Source: Loripinus fragilis (Eukaryota; Mollusca; Bivalvia; Lucinida; Lucinidae). From it: 64,000 bases of DNA. A program made the position numbers and the translations under genes. Under the pieces are notes generated by a model. It was given only the letters and a program-made list of their open reading frames with translations. It searched no databases and had not been told where the DNA came from. The stretch is taken from positions 96,348,368 to 96,412,367 of the forward strand of contig OZ026516.1 in the NCBI GenBank assembly GCA_964019695.1. The letters run 5' to 3'. Positions 13,112 through 24,879 of the stretch are shown here, piece after piece; position 1 is the stretch's first letter, and the number at the start of each line of letters is the position of its first letter.

Positions 13112-13208
13112 AGTCATAGCTGCTGATGTTGAACCACGGAAATTAGACTTGGCAAAGGAACTGGGTGCAGATATGGTAGTAAATACCAAAGAGACAGACA
13201 TTAAAGAG
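13112..13208 (+). CDS. Gene A exon 3
   Basis: This 97-nt exon encodes the second strand of the Rossmann fold (VIAADVEPRKLDLAKELGAD), with the acidic residue that selects NAD(H) in this family. The acceptor is TTTCTCAACAG and the donor GTAGGT follows GAG, phase 0. It has the same size and phase as gene B exon 3. Confidence 0.85.
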
Positions 13209-14441
13209 GTAGGTTTGTCAACACAAAATTGGTGTGATAACCCTTTGGAGATTGGAAACCCCTATATAGGGACTTTGATAAACAGTGAAGACCCAGATGA
13301 AATGCCGCAAATTGCGGCATTTCATCAGGGTTTGCACTGTTTACTAAGACAACATCAGAGAAAGAAATATGATTTTCGGAAATTGTAACCTGTAACCCCT
13401 TAGTATAAACAATGGACAATCCTGACTATTGTATGTAGCTTTAGGGAAAATTGTATTGATCTGTAAAGGAAAGGGCTAAATAACAAATATTTCACTAAAA
13501 ACGTAAGTCTCATTGGCTTTACGTTCTTGTGGAAATTTTGTCAAACGTGTTGTGATATCCTTTTTATCACAAGATGTTTTGAATTGAACAAATGAGACGT
13601 CAGATAATCGACCAAATTCATTTGTCATTGATTAAATTGCTAATTCTTGCGAGTGTATCCGTCAAGTGCTGACAACACATGGGCGAATCCAGAGGGGTAA
13701 CAGGGGTCCGGACTCCCTGGAAAATCACAAGACCAGACTCCCTCGAGAAACAATTGTTGGGGCAAATTGCTTCTCTCGGAGGTCTGTACGGTCCTCTATG
13801 AAATATATTGATGAATAAAAACGTTCTCAGGACCCCTGTATTCGCGAATGCAACTTACGTGTTTATTTCTTAAATATTTATTGTACACTGTTCAAAATAT
13901 TAAAGGAACACCTGGTAGTATTCAGTAGATGATAATGTTAACCCACTGTCCAATAGACAATCTACACACTTTACTAGAACATGGGACAGAAATAAAGTTT
14001 TTTTGCTATTTTTTTAGAAAGGACTAAAGTACTGAATCAAACTAAAGTTTGGATAAAACAATCGCTGCCCAAGTCCATTGCTGATAAGTCTGATATGGAC
14101 CCATCTTGCTTGCATTATAGGCTACCAAAGAGAGGAGAAGACGACAAAAGTCGTTACTGGCTAAGGTTTAATTTGAGAGTGTATCCATCAAATGCTGATT
14201 ACATAAATACTCTTGTATTTGGCAAAAAGTATAATTATTGCACTTTTGATTTATATGCCATTGTTTAAAGCCAATTATCTCGCAATGCGAAAAGTGCCAA
14301 TGCATACTGGTGCAACAAGCAAGTTCGTCTGTATGGGTTATAATCCATTCACTAAAGCTCTTGGATTTTCTTCCCATACAGACGCACAAATCATACAATA
14401 AGGTATAAAATCAAATCACATTTATTCTCTTTTCACAACAG
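13209..14441. other. Gene A intron 3
   Basis: This phase-0 intron of 1.2 kb has a short palindromic patch around 13300 (AAATGCCGCAAATTGCGGCATTT). No gene is recognised. Confidence 0.6.
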
Positions 14442-14613
14442 TTTATTCTAGAGCTGACAGCAGGCACTGGTATCGGGAGGATATGTGAGTGTAGCGGTGC
14501 CTCTCAGATGGTGAACACGTGTTTCTCTTATCTCAGGAAGGGTAACGGTCGTACTGTAATGATTGGTCTACCAAAACAACCATTACATGTGGAAAACGTT
14601 CTGCAGGATATAG
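14442..14613 (+). CDS. Gene A exon 4
   Basis: This exon of 172 nt encodes GTGIGRICECSGASQMVNTC and the following glycine-rich IGLPKQPLHVENV segment. The acceptor TTCACAACAG is chosen over a nearby TTCTAG because the latter would put an immediate stop in phase and because the FIL/FIM start matches gene B. One extra codon relative to gene B lies in the RKGNGRT stretch. The donor is GTTTGT, phase 1. Confidence 0.82.
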
Positions 14614-16881
14614 GTTTGTTTGTTTATACATTAGTTGTTGCTGTATTTTAGCCAAAGGCGCAATGCCGAGTTTATTGTAAACCATGCACGAAATAATTTT
14701 GTCCTTAAGCTCATTCTCGACCACCAGGTGGCCATCTAGATAATTTGACCCGGATCACGTGAAGACACGTTAGTTTCCCGACCCATGGAGACTCCACATG
14801 GAATTTGGTTGGTTTTGGAGATGTTTGAAATATTTGACGGAGGGTTTTGCATGTTATCGTACCTTCCATTCCCTTTAATTTAATATGCAACACGACTACT
14901 CTCAGAAAAAACTGTTTAGACCTTTTAACCCACTTATGCCCTTGTAAGGTAATACTTCTCAAATCTTCTTATCTAATTCAATCTAATTATTGAAGCTAGA
15001 TATACAGCTTCAATGACTCAAACCCTACAAATATTCAATGAGCAAATGGTCATTCTTGCATGGGAATTCGTTACGCGAAGCTGTTTGAAGCCGCAAAATC
15101 CATGTTCAAATCATGAGATTCACGTGCTGTTTGAACATGGCTTTTAATTGAAAAAAACATAAACTGGGCCCTGATTTCCATAAATGACGTTAGTCTGAAA
15201 AACGTTGCGGCCCTGACTTATCATTTCGCCGATGTTTTCGTTCGCGAAAACGTTGCACGCGTATTTATGAATTTGTGGCGACGTAATGACGTTCGAAACT
15301 TTGACGCTGACACCATTTTTGTTTTGAGAAATCAAGTGTAAGAAAAGGGATATTTTATGTTTAAGCAACATTTTCAGCGCGGTTTATGCTGAAATCAGGT
15401 AAAATATGCAAGAATAATGACGGCCTCGTTTTCAAACAGCTTCCTCGGGACCCGGCAAATGTTAATGCATGAAAAAACATGTGTGATCCCTATATTCTAA
15501 GTTGACATTGACCTACTTTACATCAAGGTCACATTTGATTCCTAATGCATACACGTGAGAGAAATATTAAAATGTTTATTTTTTAGAACTTATGAAGTCC
15601 ATGTCATTATACTTAATAAGACTATGGATATAAGTAAGTATGTAATAGATAAAGGATACTTTTCCGAGGCTTTCTTGTTTTAACCGCGAGGTGGGCGTAG
15701 CCAATCGAGCGGTTTAAACAGAAAGCTGAGGAAAAATCCTTTATTTAGCTTGTAGTATGGCGCAGGCGCAAATAAACGCGTGTTACTGACGCCTGACGAA
15801 ATTCACATTCGCTCCTCCCAGCATCCGGCCTAAGCTGTCAATTATATTACATTTACCTACGGGTTAATTTGTCGCTATTTAGGAAGTTCCCGCCTACATC
15901 GCTGTTTAACTAAAATTGGAAGTTAGAGTACGGTTTTAAGCTCCCCCTTCGTCGTTATTCTATGGTGTCTGATTTAAACATCAGCAAAGATCAAAGAAAA
16001 AAGCATCGGCCATACTACAACAAAATGTTAAAATTTACATTTGACCTTTCAGTCAAGATCTCTCAGAATGAACAGCCATCAAAATATACAAACAGCTCTC
16101 AATTCTCTCAAATTTACACTGACATCAAAATATACACACATGTCTCAATTCACTCAGATAGCACTGACATCAAAATATACAAACATGTTTCATTTCTCTC
16201 AGATTCCACTGACATCAATATACACAAACATGTCTCAATTCTTTCAGATTCCACTGATATCAAAATATACACACATGTCTCAATTCTTCAGATTCTTCTG
16301 ACATCAAAAGATACAAACATGTCTCAAACGTCAATCATTGGATAAGAAAACATGTCTATATGGTCTATATCACATATCGAGGCTATCTGCAATGTTCTTT
16401 GCTTGGTCGGCTATTTCTTGTTTGTTTACCGATTGACGTCATTTTCACGCATGTCGTCGTGAAAATCGGCACAAACGTAACTGTGCAGGAAAACTTACAA
16501 CATTTCATGCATTATTAGCTTTAGCTTTTGTATTAGAAGCACTCGGCCAAACGATTTCTGTTACGTTTCTACATGCGAAAATCGCGATTTTATACAAAAA
16601 TTGTTAAAAATAACTATTATTTTGTGTCTTAATTGGTTTTTGTTTTCTTAACAATGTTAACATAATTAATAACCTTTGGTTTGTAGAAATGTGTTATGGA
16701 ATAAGTGAAAAAGTGAACTTTCAATAGAAGAGCCCCTGCTTTTAAGACATTATCACCGCGACGTCGTTACTTTTTATACAAGCATAGGGCACGTTTTTAA
16801 AACATTTGGATTTTATAGTTACTGTTCAGGGTTTTGGAAAACCTAAACTTTCACCCATGTATATGTTGTTCTTTATTTCAG
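14614..16881. other. Gene A intron 4
   Basis: This 2.3-kb intron includes a 45-bp tandem repeat at 16076-16330, a palindrome with CCTTTATTT-type sequence around 15650-15745, and a CAAACAGCTTCCTCGG block at about 15435 shared with 59215. No gene is recognised. Confidence 0.6.
16076..16330. repeat. 45-bp tandem repeat, about 5.5 copies
   Basis: The units follow GACATCAAAATATACACAC, then ATGTCTCAATTC, then TCAGATTCCACT. Because the unit length is a multiple of three, one frame stays open and reads as a 15-residue repeat (DIKIYTHVSI...). There is no other evidence of coding. Confidence 0.9.
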
Positions 16882-17084
16882 TGTTTAAATGTCTAACATT
16901 GAAGACTATTCATGGGCGGAGATTTTACCGTACCTGGGTAGAAATAGAACAGCTTGTGGCAGAGAAGAAGGTTGACGTCACAAAGATGATTACTCATCGG
17001 TTCCCCATGTCACAATTTGAAGAGGCTTTCAAGATCTTATTTGATGGCAGTGGTTGTAAAATAGTATTGGATCCAACTAAATAG
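16882..17084 (+). CDS. Gene A exon 5 (C-terminus)
   Basis: This terminal exon encodes LKTIHGRRFYRTW, then MITHRFPMSQFEEAF, then GCKIVLDPTK and a TAG stop at 17082-17084. The THRF helix-capping motif and the IVL ending are typical of the threonine-dehydrogenase branch of medium-chain dehydrogenases. The acceptor is TTTATTTCAG. The corresponding last exon of gene B is not in this window. Confidence 0.88.
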
Positions 17085-19214
17085 ACTTATAGGCTCTATA
17101 TGAACTAGGTCATGAGATTAGGCACTTATCGTGTATGTTTTACTCTTTGCCTGCTTGTGACGTCATTTTTGTATGTAAGCTGAATGCTGATATTCTTTGG
17201 AAACAGCTTTGACCCAGATCAGGTCCGATATAATGTCGGGCCTGACCTTGAAACAAACTGGTAGACACGCTGATGGTATTCATAAGAGAAGTTTTTGGAG
17301 AAAAAAACCCATTCTTTTTTGGTTGTATTCACGTTTTTATATAGCCATCTCGGCTTTATTATACTGAACTGTCGGTCTTTCTTGCAAGTAGTGTTGGTCA
17401 GCGCTTAAGCACTCTCTGTGAGATTGTTATTTTAAAAAATCGGGAATATGTTTTTAAATCAATCCTCTGTATATGAAGAATGGTGGGAGTTTTGTAGTCA
17501 GTCGACATTTTTGCTTCAGAAAAGTTGAAAGTATATTTTGTTCGTCAAATCTTTCAGTGTATCAGAATATTTCTATTTTTTTTAAATTTGGTTGCTAGAT
17601 TCTGATAATTGCAAACAAGAAGATCAGATTTAGTTTATAGATGATCATGGGTTATGACCCAGTTTGTGAGTTTTTTTAAGTTCAAAGTTTTTTCAGGTTG
17701 GAAATGAATTACAGACATGTTCTTCGGACGTTGTGCTTTTTTTCTATAATGAAATTAACAATGTTTAAAATTATTTAAGAGCTAGTATCCATTATACATG
17801 TATATTTGTGTTTCTTAACAACTGTGCAGATGCATTTAACGAAAAACTGTTTCAAATGCATGTGATACGCGTAGTTGCATATGGTGTTAAAGTCTAAGAA
17901 TATGTAAAGCAAGAAACATCTTTAAGAAAGATAATCAGGCTCAGATAAAATGGAATGATTTTACTGACCATTCCATGGCAGTGTCTGTGTTATTTGTTTC
18001 ACGTATGCCTTCGCTATACTGTCTTGATGTTCCTTACTGCTTTGTGGTCACCGACTGGGTAAGGGTTGACCTCTGTGCTCTCTTGTGAGTGATGTTTTCT
18101 TGTGTGTTTAGTATTTTTCATATGGTGTCCCTTGTCAGAAGTAATCTTTAATTGTTTCGATTCCTGATCTTTGCTGTCTGCTGTACAATCGTTAATAATT
18201 ATGTCGTTGGATAAGAAGTTGTTGCTTATTTTACATGTTATAGCCAAAGAAATTGAGCATAACAGTTCACATTTTCATATACATGTATATGTTGTTGTGA
18301 AAATGGTTTGTCTTTGGAAATCTCATAATTTAGACAAGAGGGTCCTGGACACTTATATGAGGGTGACTGCTTATAAGGGTACATGTATAGACAAATGTAC
18401 TTTTACCCTAAGCCAAGCTATGGATTTTGATTGATAGGCAGTTGGGGATGTCAAAGTGATTACAAAGACACAAAGGTGCGAAATTGGCTGTGAAGTGAGG
18501 CTACCAGCTTAAAAAGCATTCATATAGTAGCGAAAGACAATAGCATACGATTTTCACAGAATTCTTAACTGTCAATTCGATTTTTTTGCCATCTGCTGAC
18601 TTTATTTCTGGCAATACGGCTTTCCTGTAGCAGTGCGATTCTAAAGATTCTGATAAAATAATGTTTCATAGTACCTTCAGGTGCATACCCGATGCATTTT
18701 CTAGAATACAAACTCTAAGAGGCGTCTGTGGGTACTCCCTTATATGGGGTCAGGGAGTGAAGCCCTCGGGTGTTAATATGGTTTCAGAGCATTTCACAGG
18801 GCTAAAATGAGCAGTCAAGACACACAAGTATACACTGTTGGCTGCATTTTTCTTCCATACCTAAGACCCTATACTTGCGTAGAGCTGCACGCAGATGCAT
18901 ATTTGCCGTACAGGTAGGTACAACGCTTATTGTGCTCATACGAAGTCTACGCACAAAAGCGCATGTTATTGCTACCTCGTATTACAAAACTGGGAAGATT
19001 TATTGATCCAACACAACGTAGATATTGTAAGTATTGAATATACCAGACCCCAAAACAGTAATTGGCTTGAAAAGGTGAAGAGGATATTTGAAATAGTGAA
19101 AAATATAGCGTATGCACTTTTCAAATATTTGACATATCAGACCTGATCCTGGCCTTCGAGGTCGCTAAAAATAAACAGTGTCGTGGATGTCGTCAAAATT
19201 ATTAAACATATGCA
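17085..19214. other. Intergenic, 3' of gene A
   Basis: AT-rich sequence follows gene A, with an inverted R1 repeat fragment at about 18020-18200 (GGTCACC, then CTCTTGTGAG, then CGATTCCTGATCTTTGC). No reading frame looks like a gene and I see no RNA gene. Confidence 0.55.
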
Positions 19215-22200
19215 TATATATGCAAATTCACACCGTACAACCGGCTGCTTTGATGACAGGTTACTAACAATGATGACAGATACGGGTTTTTATGTCCCAC
19301 GAAGGGTAGGTCATAATTTTCGGTCGCCAAAATTGTTAGAGAAGCCCTCTGGTACTCTGTGGTGGATGAGTACACTTGTTAGTGATAAGAGATCCTACAG
19401 AAACAAGCTGACATTATATCTTTCACAAATAAAGCCACACTCGATCATCATTTCAGAGGTTTCCAAAGAAAAGTCGCAAAAAACGGTTATCTGATAAGGT
19501 TGTGCGTCTCCCGTCAAAGTCTGCTGTCTGCACTTATATACAATAAAATAACTATCATTCAGCTACATTTCTGCCAAATTTGAAGCCGCAGTTTGATTTC
19601 ATAAAGTTACTGGAGCCCATCAAAGATGACAGGTAGATGAAAAATGGCTGCCTTTGTCAACAGGTCAATTTTGAAGTGGCTGTCTTTGATGACAGGTCAT
19701 GAATTTTAGTGGCTAACATTGATGACAGGTCATAATTGTAGAAAGTTACTTTAAATCAACATATTTCTTCAGCCTTTGGTCTCAACTTAGAGCATAAATC
19801 ATCTTCAATATTGCATTGAGGTCAACTATCATTTAGATGACAAAAGGGCGTATCCACCTTATAGTTAAATCTTGAGTTTTGTTATTAAGTTATTACATAA
19901 TATGTGCTTTAAGGACATGGGTTTGGTTTGGGTTGTGCCACTTTCTTGTCATTGCTTATGTTATTTTTTTCCATGCAGTAACAGTACCTGGGAACAATAA
20001 TACACCTCCCCTATACAAATCAACGAAGAGTTGTGAATCACTGTTACAGGCTGAATGGCAACAGATAATGTCCTGATCTTACCACACAGCAAATATTTTC
20101 AGCCTTGATATGGTATAAGTTGACATCATGTGATGTTGAAAGCTAAACAAGCATGGTGTCTACTGGCGTCTTGACTGTTATCTATTGTGTTGTGCTTAGG
20201 TAACCAAAGTATTTGTTAAACAGATTTTGACAGTGGATCGCAATTTGGAATATGAGGGTCATTCAATAAGTACCCAGCCTACCCTGTTTCACATCAAGAT
20301 ATATCGCTTTTTCTTTTAAAAAATCAATCTCTATCAAAATACTCTTCAACCCTATGTTTGAAAAATATATAATCTAATGATTTATCAAAATTATAACTGC
20401 ATTTGAAAGTGTGCTAAAATAACTTAGAAATATGCAACACTACAATGTTCAAGAGCCATTTTTCAAAAGACAAATTGTGAGATGCTCACTTGAAACAAAG
20501 CTATAATTGAGGCCAATAGAATATATTTTCTCTTTAAAAATTATAATAAAATTTGTTGTTCTTTAAAAAATATCGCATTGTTCAAAATTAATAGTGATCT
20601 TATTCCTTAGTAAAAATAGAACTTTAATTTTGGAAAATTTGATAATTCAGACAGTTTTTTCCTTGCTATTTTGACAAAAATGTATTTATAATTATATTAG
20701 CACATTAATTGATTAGATAAAAATCTGTTAAAAGTTTTACTAACTGAGAGCTTTCAGCATGTCTGAAAATTGCTATGCTCCACTGTCCTTAACCATGGGT
20801 CACTTAAGTATCAAATTACGTAATCTTCATATTTTTATACTATCATGTAGGTGACAAATTTCCCGATCCATCGATATATTATATACTCACACTTGATTTA
20901 CAAACTAAAGATATTTATCAAATAGTAAAATTTACGTTACAACCTAATTCGATGAAAGAAAATTATTTGGCTCACTGACCATGCTTGAAGTCGTGATAAA
21001 TTATCAACTAACCAACACATAATGCTTTAACTTTGTAAAAGAGTCTTAATATGGTGACAAAACAAACTGTGAAAATCTTGGCTGTATCGGTTAGTTAGAA
21101 ATAGGTCAGGCTGGTAACTTGTGTGAGGACCCCTTAGATTGACTCCCATTGATGGATGTCTATTGTCAAAATCTGTAAAACAAATACTTAGCTCACCAAG
21201 GCACAACGCAAAAGATACCAACAAAGACGCAAGAAGACACCATGCCTGTTTAGCTTTCAACATCACATGATGTCAACTTGCATACCATAATCAAGGCTGA
21301 AAATATTTTGCTGTGAGGAAAGATCAGGTTGCCATTCAACCTGTAACAATGATTCACAACTTTCTGTTGATTCATATCGGGGAAGTGAAATATTACCCCC
21401 AGGTACTGGTACTGCTTTGGACAAAGATCACATGAGCAGTGACCAGGAAGTGGCGCAACCCAAACCAAACCCTGTCCTTAAAACCTAAACCTGCAATAAC
21501 TGATACAACAAAACTCAAGATTTCACTGAAAAGTGGATATGTCCATTTGTCATCTAACTGATATCTGATCTAGACGTACATTTTGAGCTTATTTTTTGTA
21601 CCTATATCCTCCAAGAAACAGTATGGACCCTGTTTCTAAAGTGTCAGGTCTTGATATAGACTGTTTATCTATGCTCAATATCAGTTAATCAACTGACAGA
21701 TAAAATTATTTTGACCTCAATGCAATATTAAAGATGATTTATGCTCTAAGTTGAGACCAAAGGCTGAAGAAATATGTTGATTTAAAGTAACTTTCTACAA
21801 GTATGACCTGTCATCAATGTTAGCCACTAAAATTCATGACCTGTCATCAAAGACAGCCACTTCAAAATTAACCTGTTGACAAAGGCAGCCATTTTTTATT
21901 TACCTGTCGTCTTTGATGGGATCCAGTAACTTTATAAAATCAAACTGCGGCTTCAAATTTGGGAGAAATGTAGCTGAATGATAGTAGTTTTATTGTATAT
22001 AAGTGCAGACAGCAGACTTTGATGGAGAGACGCACAACCGGAACAGATAACCGTTTTTTGCGACTTTTCTTGGGAAACCTCTGAAATGATGATCAAGTGT
22101 GGCTGTATTTGTGAGTGATATACCGTCAGCTTGTTTCTGTAGGATCTCTCATCACTAACAAGTGTACTCATCCACCACAGAGTATCAGAGGGCTTCTCTT

Positions 22201-22312
22201 ACAATTTTGCCAACCGAAAATTATAACCTACCCTTCATGGGACATAAAATCTCGTATCTGTCATCATTGTTAGTAACCTGTCATCAAAGCAGCCGGTTGT
22301 ACGGTGTGAAAT
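19215..22312. mobile_element. 3.1-kb foldback element with about 1-kb arms
   Basis: The left arm (from TTCACACCGTACAACCGGCT at 19220 to the TGGTGTCT block near 20160) is the reverse complement of the right arm (about 21180 to AGCCGGTTGTACGGTGTGAA at 22312). Between them lies about 1 kb of AT-rich DNA. Small frames in the arms are mirror images and are not treated as genes. It contains no recognisable transposase. Confidence 0.8.
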
Positions 22313-22649
22313 TACTCATCCAATGAAATAGCAAGATTTTTATATTAACCAATATAATTTTTACATAAATAGGTTGCTATAAGTGAGGCTTCGCCCCCCC
22401 CCCCCCCCCCCAAAAAAAAATGTAACTGTGCGCAATTGCAATGGATTTATATCATGTGCAATTCACGCACTTGTACAAAGATGACTGCTGGCCATTTCGA
22501 GAATTGGAGCTTGCAAGCAACTGCGATAAATCTTCATCCAAGATGCAAGCCAGTATTACTTACTACATGTATATGTAGATACTCGACGTCAGGCCCACTC
22601 CAAGGTACTTTGAATGGGATTCAGCTTGCAGGATCTGTTTCTTCAGTCA

Positions 22650-22862
22650 ATAACCATGCAGCACTGGTGATCTAGATCTTGTGACCCTTATCATACTGCA
22701 CTTTTTCGGATGGAAGCGCATTTCCCACTTTTCCTCCCAATCGACCAGTCTGTTAAGATCATCCTGTAACTGAAGGCAAACATTTGGGTCTCGTATGTCT
22801 TGGTATATGATGAAATTGTCCGCAAACAATCGTGGGTTTGGCTTTGACCAATCTGGAGTTCG
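22650..22862 (-). pseudogene. Non-LTR retrotransposon reverse transcriptase fragment
   Basis: About 70 residues match the palm of a non-LTR reverse transcriptase: RLFADNFIIYQDI at the catalytic box, followed by CLQLQDDLNRLVDWEEKWEMRFHPKKC and a VTRSRSP stretch. The catalytic box has lost its second aspartate (FADN), so the fragment is inactive. It is cut off on one side and continues on the other into a tandem array derived from the same gene. Confidence 0.8.
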
Positions 22863-22911
22863 TTTATGAACAGCAAGAAGAGGAGATCGTTTATGAACAG
22901 CAAGAAGAGGA

Positions 22912-23390
22912 GTCCTCTTCTTGCTGTTCATAAACGAACCACAGATTGGTTAAAGTCCTCTTCTTGCTGCTCATACACGAACCCCAGATTGGTCAAAGTC
23001 CTCTTCTAGCTGTTCATAAACGAACCCTAGATTGGTCAAAGTGCTCTTCTAGCTGTTCATAAACGAATCCCAGATTGGTCAAAGTCCTCTTCTAGCTGTT
23101 CATAAACAAACCCCAGTTTTGGCCAAAGTCCTCTTCTTGCTGTTTATAACGAACCCTAGATTGGTCAAAGCCCTCTTCTAGCTGTTCAAAAACGAACCCT
23201 GGAATGGTCAAAGCCCTCTTCTTGCTGTTCATAAACGATCCCGGATTGGTCAAAGCCATCTTCTTGCTGTTCACAAACGAATCCCGGATTAGTCAAAGTC
23301 CTTTTCTTGCTGTTCATAAACGAACCCCAGATTGGTCAAATCCCTCTTCTTGTTGTTCATAAACGAATCCCGGATTGGTCAAAGCCAAAC
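22912..23390 (+). repeat. 43-bp tandem array, 11 copies, derived from reverse transcriptase sequence
   Basis: Eleven units of about 43 bp follow TCCTCTTCTTGCTG, then TTCATAAACGAACC, then CCAGATTGGTCAAAG. Read on the plus strand a unit gives LFLLFINEPQIGQ, the segment that precedes the FADD box in the adjacent retrotransposon fragment. The array is inverted relative to that fragment, with the junction near 22912, and it ends in a second copy of the CCAAACATACGATTGT sequence that follows the motif. Confidence 0.85.
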
Positions 23391-23799
23391 ATACGATTGT
23401 TGTCCACTTGCTCCCAATATGCCTGTCATTCACCTCTCTGCACCTTGATTCTCATCTGTCTGAATCGGGAGATGTACTTGGCGATGCGGCAGGTTGCAAG
23501 CTGTACTTTTACATGTTTTTCACAGTGGCGGATATCCATAACACGTGTTTTGAAACAAAAGATACCTGAAGCGTGTGTCAGCAAGTAACTCCGTATAAAT
23601 GACGACACATCAGGTCGATGCTATATGCAATATCTTATACAGCTGTTGCGGACTTGTCAAGACATTGTGAAGTTTAACAGCAATATAATCACACCATTTC
23701 TAACGTCTGTGACACCTCCACATCATACGCTTTTCCGCAAGTTCACGAAAAAAGCTTTTAACTGGAAATGATGTTTATTAAACACTATGCTCCAACCCT

Positions 23800-24645
23800 T
23801 TGCTTGTTTAGAAGGGTTTATAACACAAGGGTCATCTTAAGTTTAAGCTAGAAGGGTTCATAATACAGGGGTCATATTAAGTTTTAAGCTTCTAGCTATA
23901 CTACTCATCGTCCTCTATCAGCTGACCTAATTTGAACTAAAATAAAAATAATTGCACCCAGTAATCAGCTGACAAAATTTGAAGCTACTAGCTATAAAAT
24001 GTTTCGAGATACACGTATCTTTATTAAAGTTGTCAATGCCCAAATTTACAAAGGGCAATAACTTAAAGAAAAAAGATAACTTTTTTTAATTTTCACCAGG
24101 TAATCTACTCCTCATGATCTACCAACTGACCATTTTTGAAGCTGCTAGCTGTAATAATTTTTTAGACAAGTTTCCAATGCCCAAATTTGCAATGGGCAAT
24201 AACTCAAAAAAGTAAAATATCTTTTTTAAAATTTTGACAGGGTAATCTACTCATTATCCTCTATTACCTGCTGACAAAGCTTTAGCTACTAGCTGTAATA
24301 GTTTTTGAGATATCTTGACTAAAAGTTTTCAATGCCAAAATTTGCAAAAGGCAATAACTCAAAAATTTTCATCAGGTAATCTACTCATCATCGTCTGTCA
24401 ACTGACCACGTTTGAAGCTGCTAGCTATAATAATTATCGAGAGATCTTGACAAGTTTTCAATGCCCAAATTTGCAAAGGGCAATAACTTTTTTTTTAAAA
24501 ATTTTCACCAGGTTATCTATTTATTATCTTCTATCAGCTGACCAAGTTTGAAGTTACTTGCTGTAATATTTTTTAGATATCTTGATTACAAGTTTTCAAT
24601 GCTAAAAATATATGCAAAGGGCGATAACTTTTTTTTAATTTTCAC
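23800..24645. repeat. Tandem array with AAGGGCAATAACT units, left part
   Basis: Units of about 115-130 bp contain TTTTCACCAGGTAATCTACT, then TGACCAAGTTTGAAGC, then GCTGTAATAGTTTTTGAGAT, then AATTTGCAAAGGGCAATAAC. The array resumes in the same phase at 47418, showing that everything between 24646 and 47417 was inserted into it. Confidence 0.85.
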
Positions 24646-24830
24646 CTGGGCCCGGAATTACAATGCCTCCTTAAAGTTAAGGTAGACTTAAATTGACGAA
24701 CTAACTTAAATTGCACGAAAAGTGCATTAAAATCATTTTCCCTATCTTAAATGTCTCCTTATCTCGACAAAATACTTAAATATTTAAGGTAGCAGCGAGG
24801 CTACCTTAAAGTTAAGATTTAACTTTTTGA

Positions 24831-24879
24831 CATGGTACTGTGACGGGGTTGCGAGTTTGAATCCCGTCACAGTACCATG
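24831..24879. repeat. Perfect 17-bp stem hairpin with tRNA T-loop-like loop
   Basis: CATGGTACTGTGACGGG and CCCGTCACAGTACCATG flank a 15-base loop containing GAGTTTGAATCCC, which resembles a B-box. A T-rich tract follows. There is no complete tRNA. Confidence 0.75.

Noticed and set aside
15962..16345. Open frame of 127 codons with 15-residue repeats
   Set aside because: It arises from a 45-bp tandem repeat whose length is a multiple of three. It has no start context, no domain and lies in an intron.
22912..23390. CRISPR-like regular array
   Set aside because: The units are contiguous 43-bp tandem copies without unique spacers, in animal DNA, and derive from reverse transcriptase sequence.
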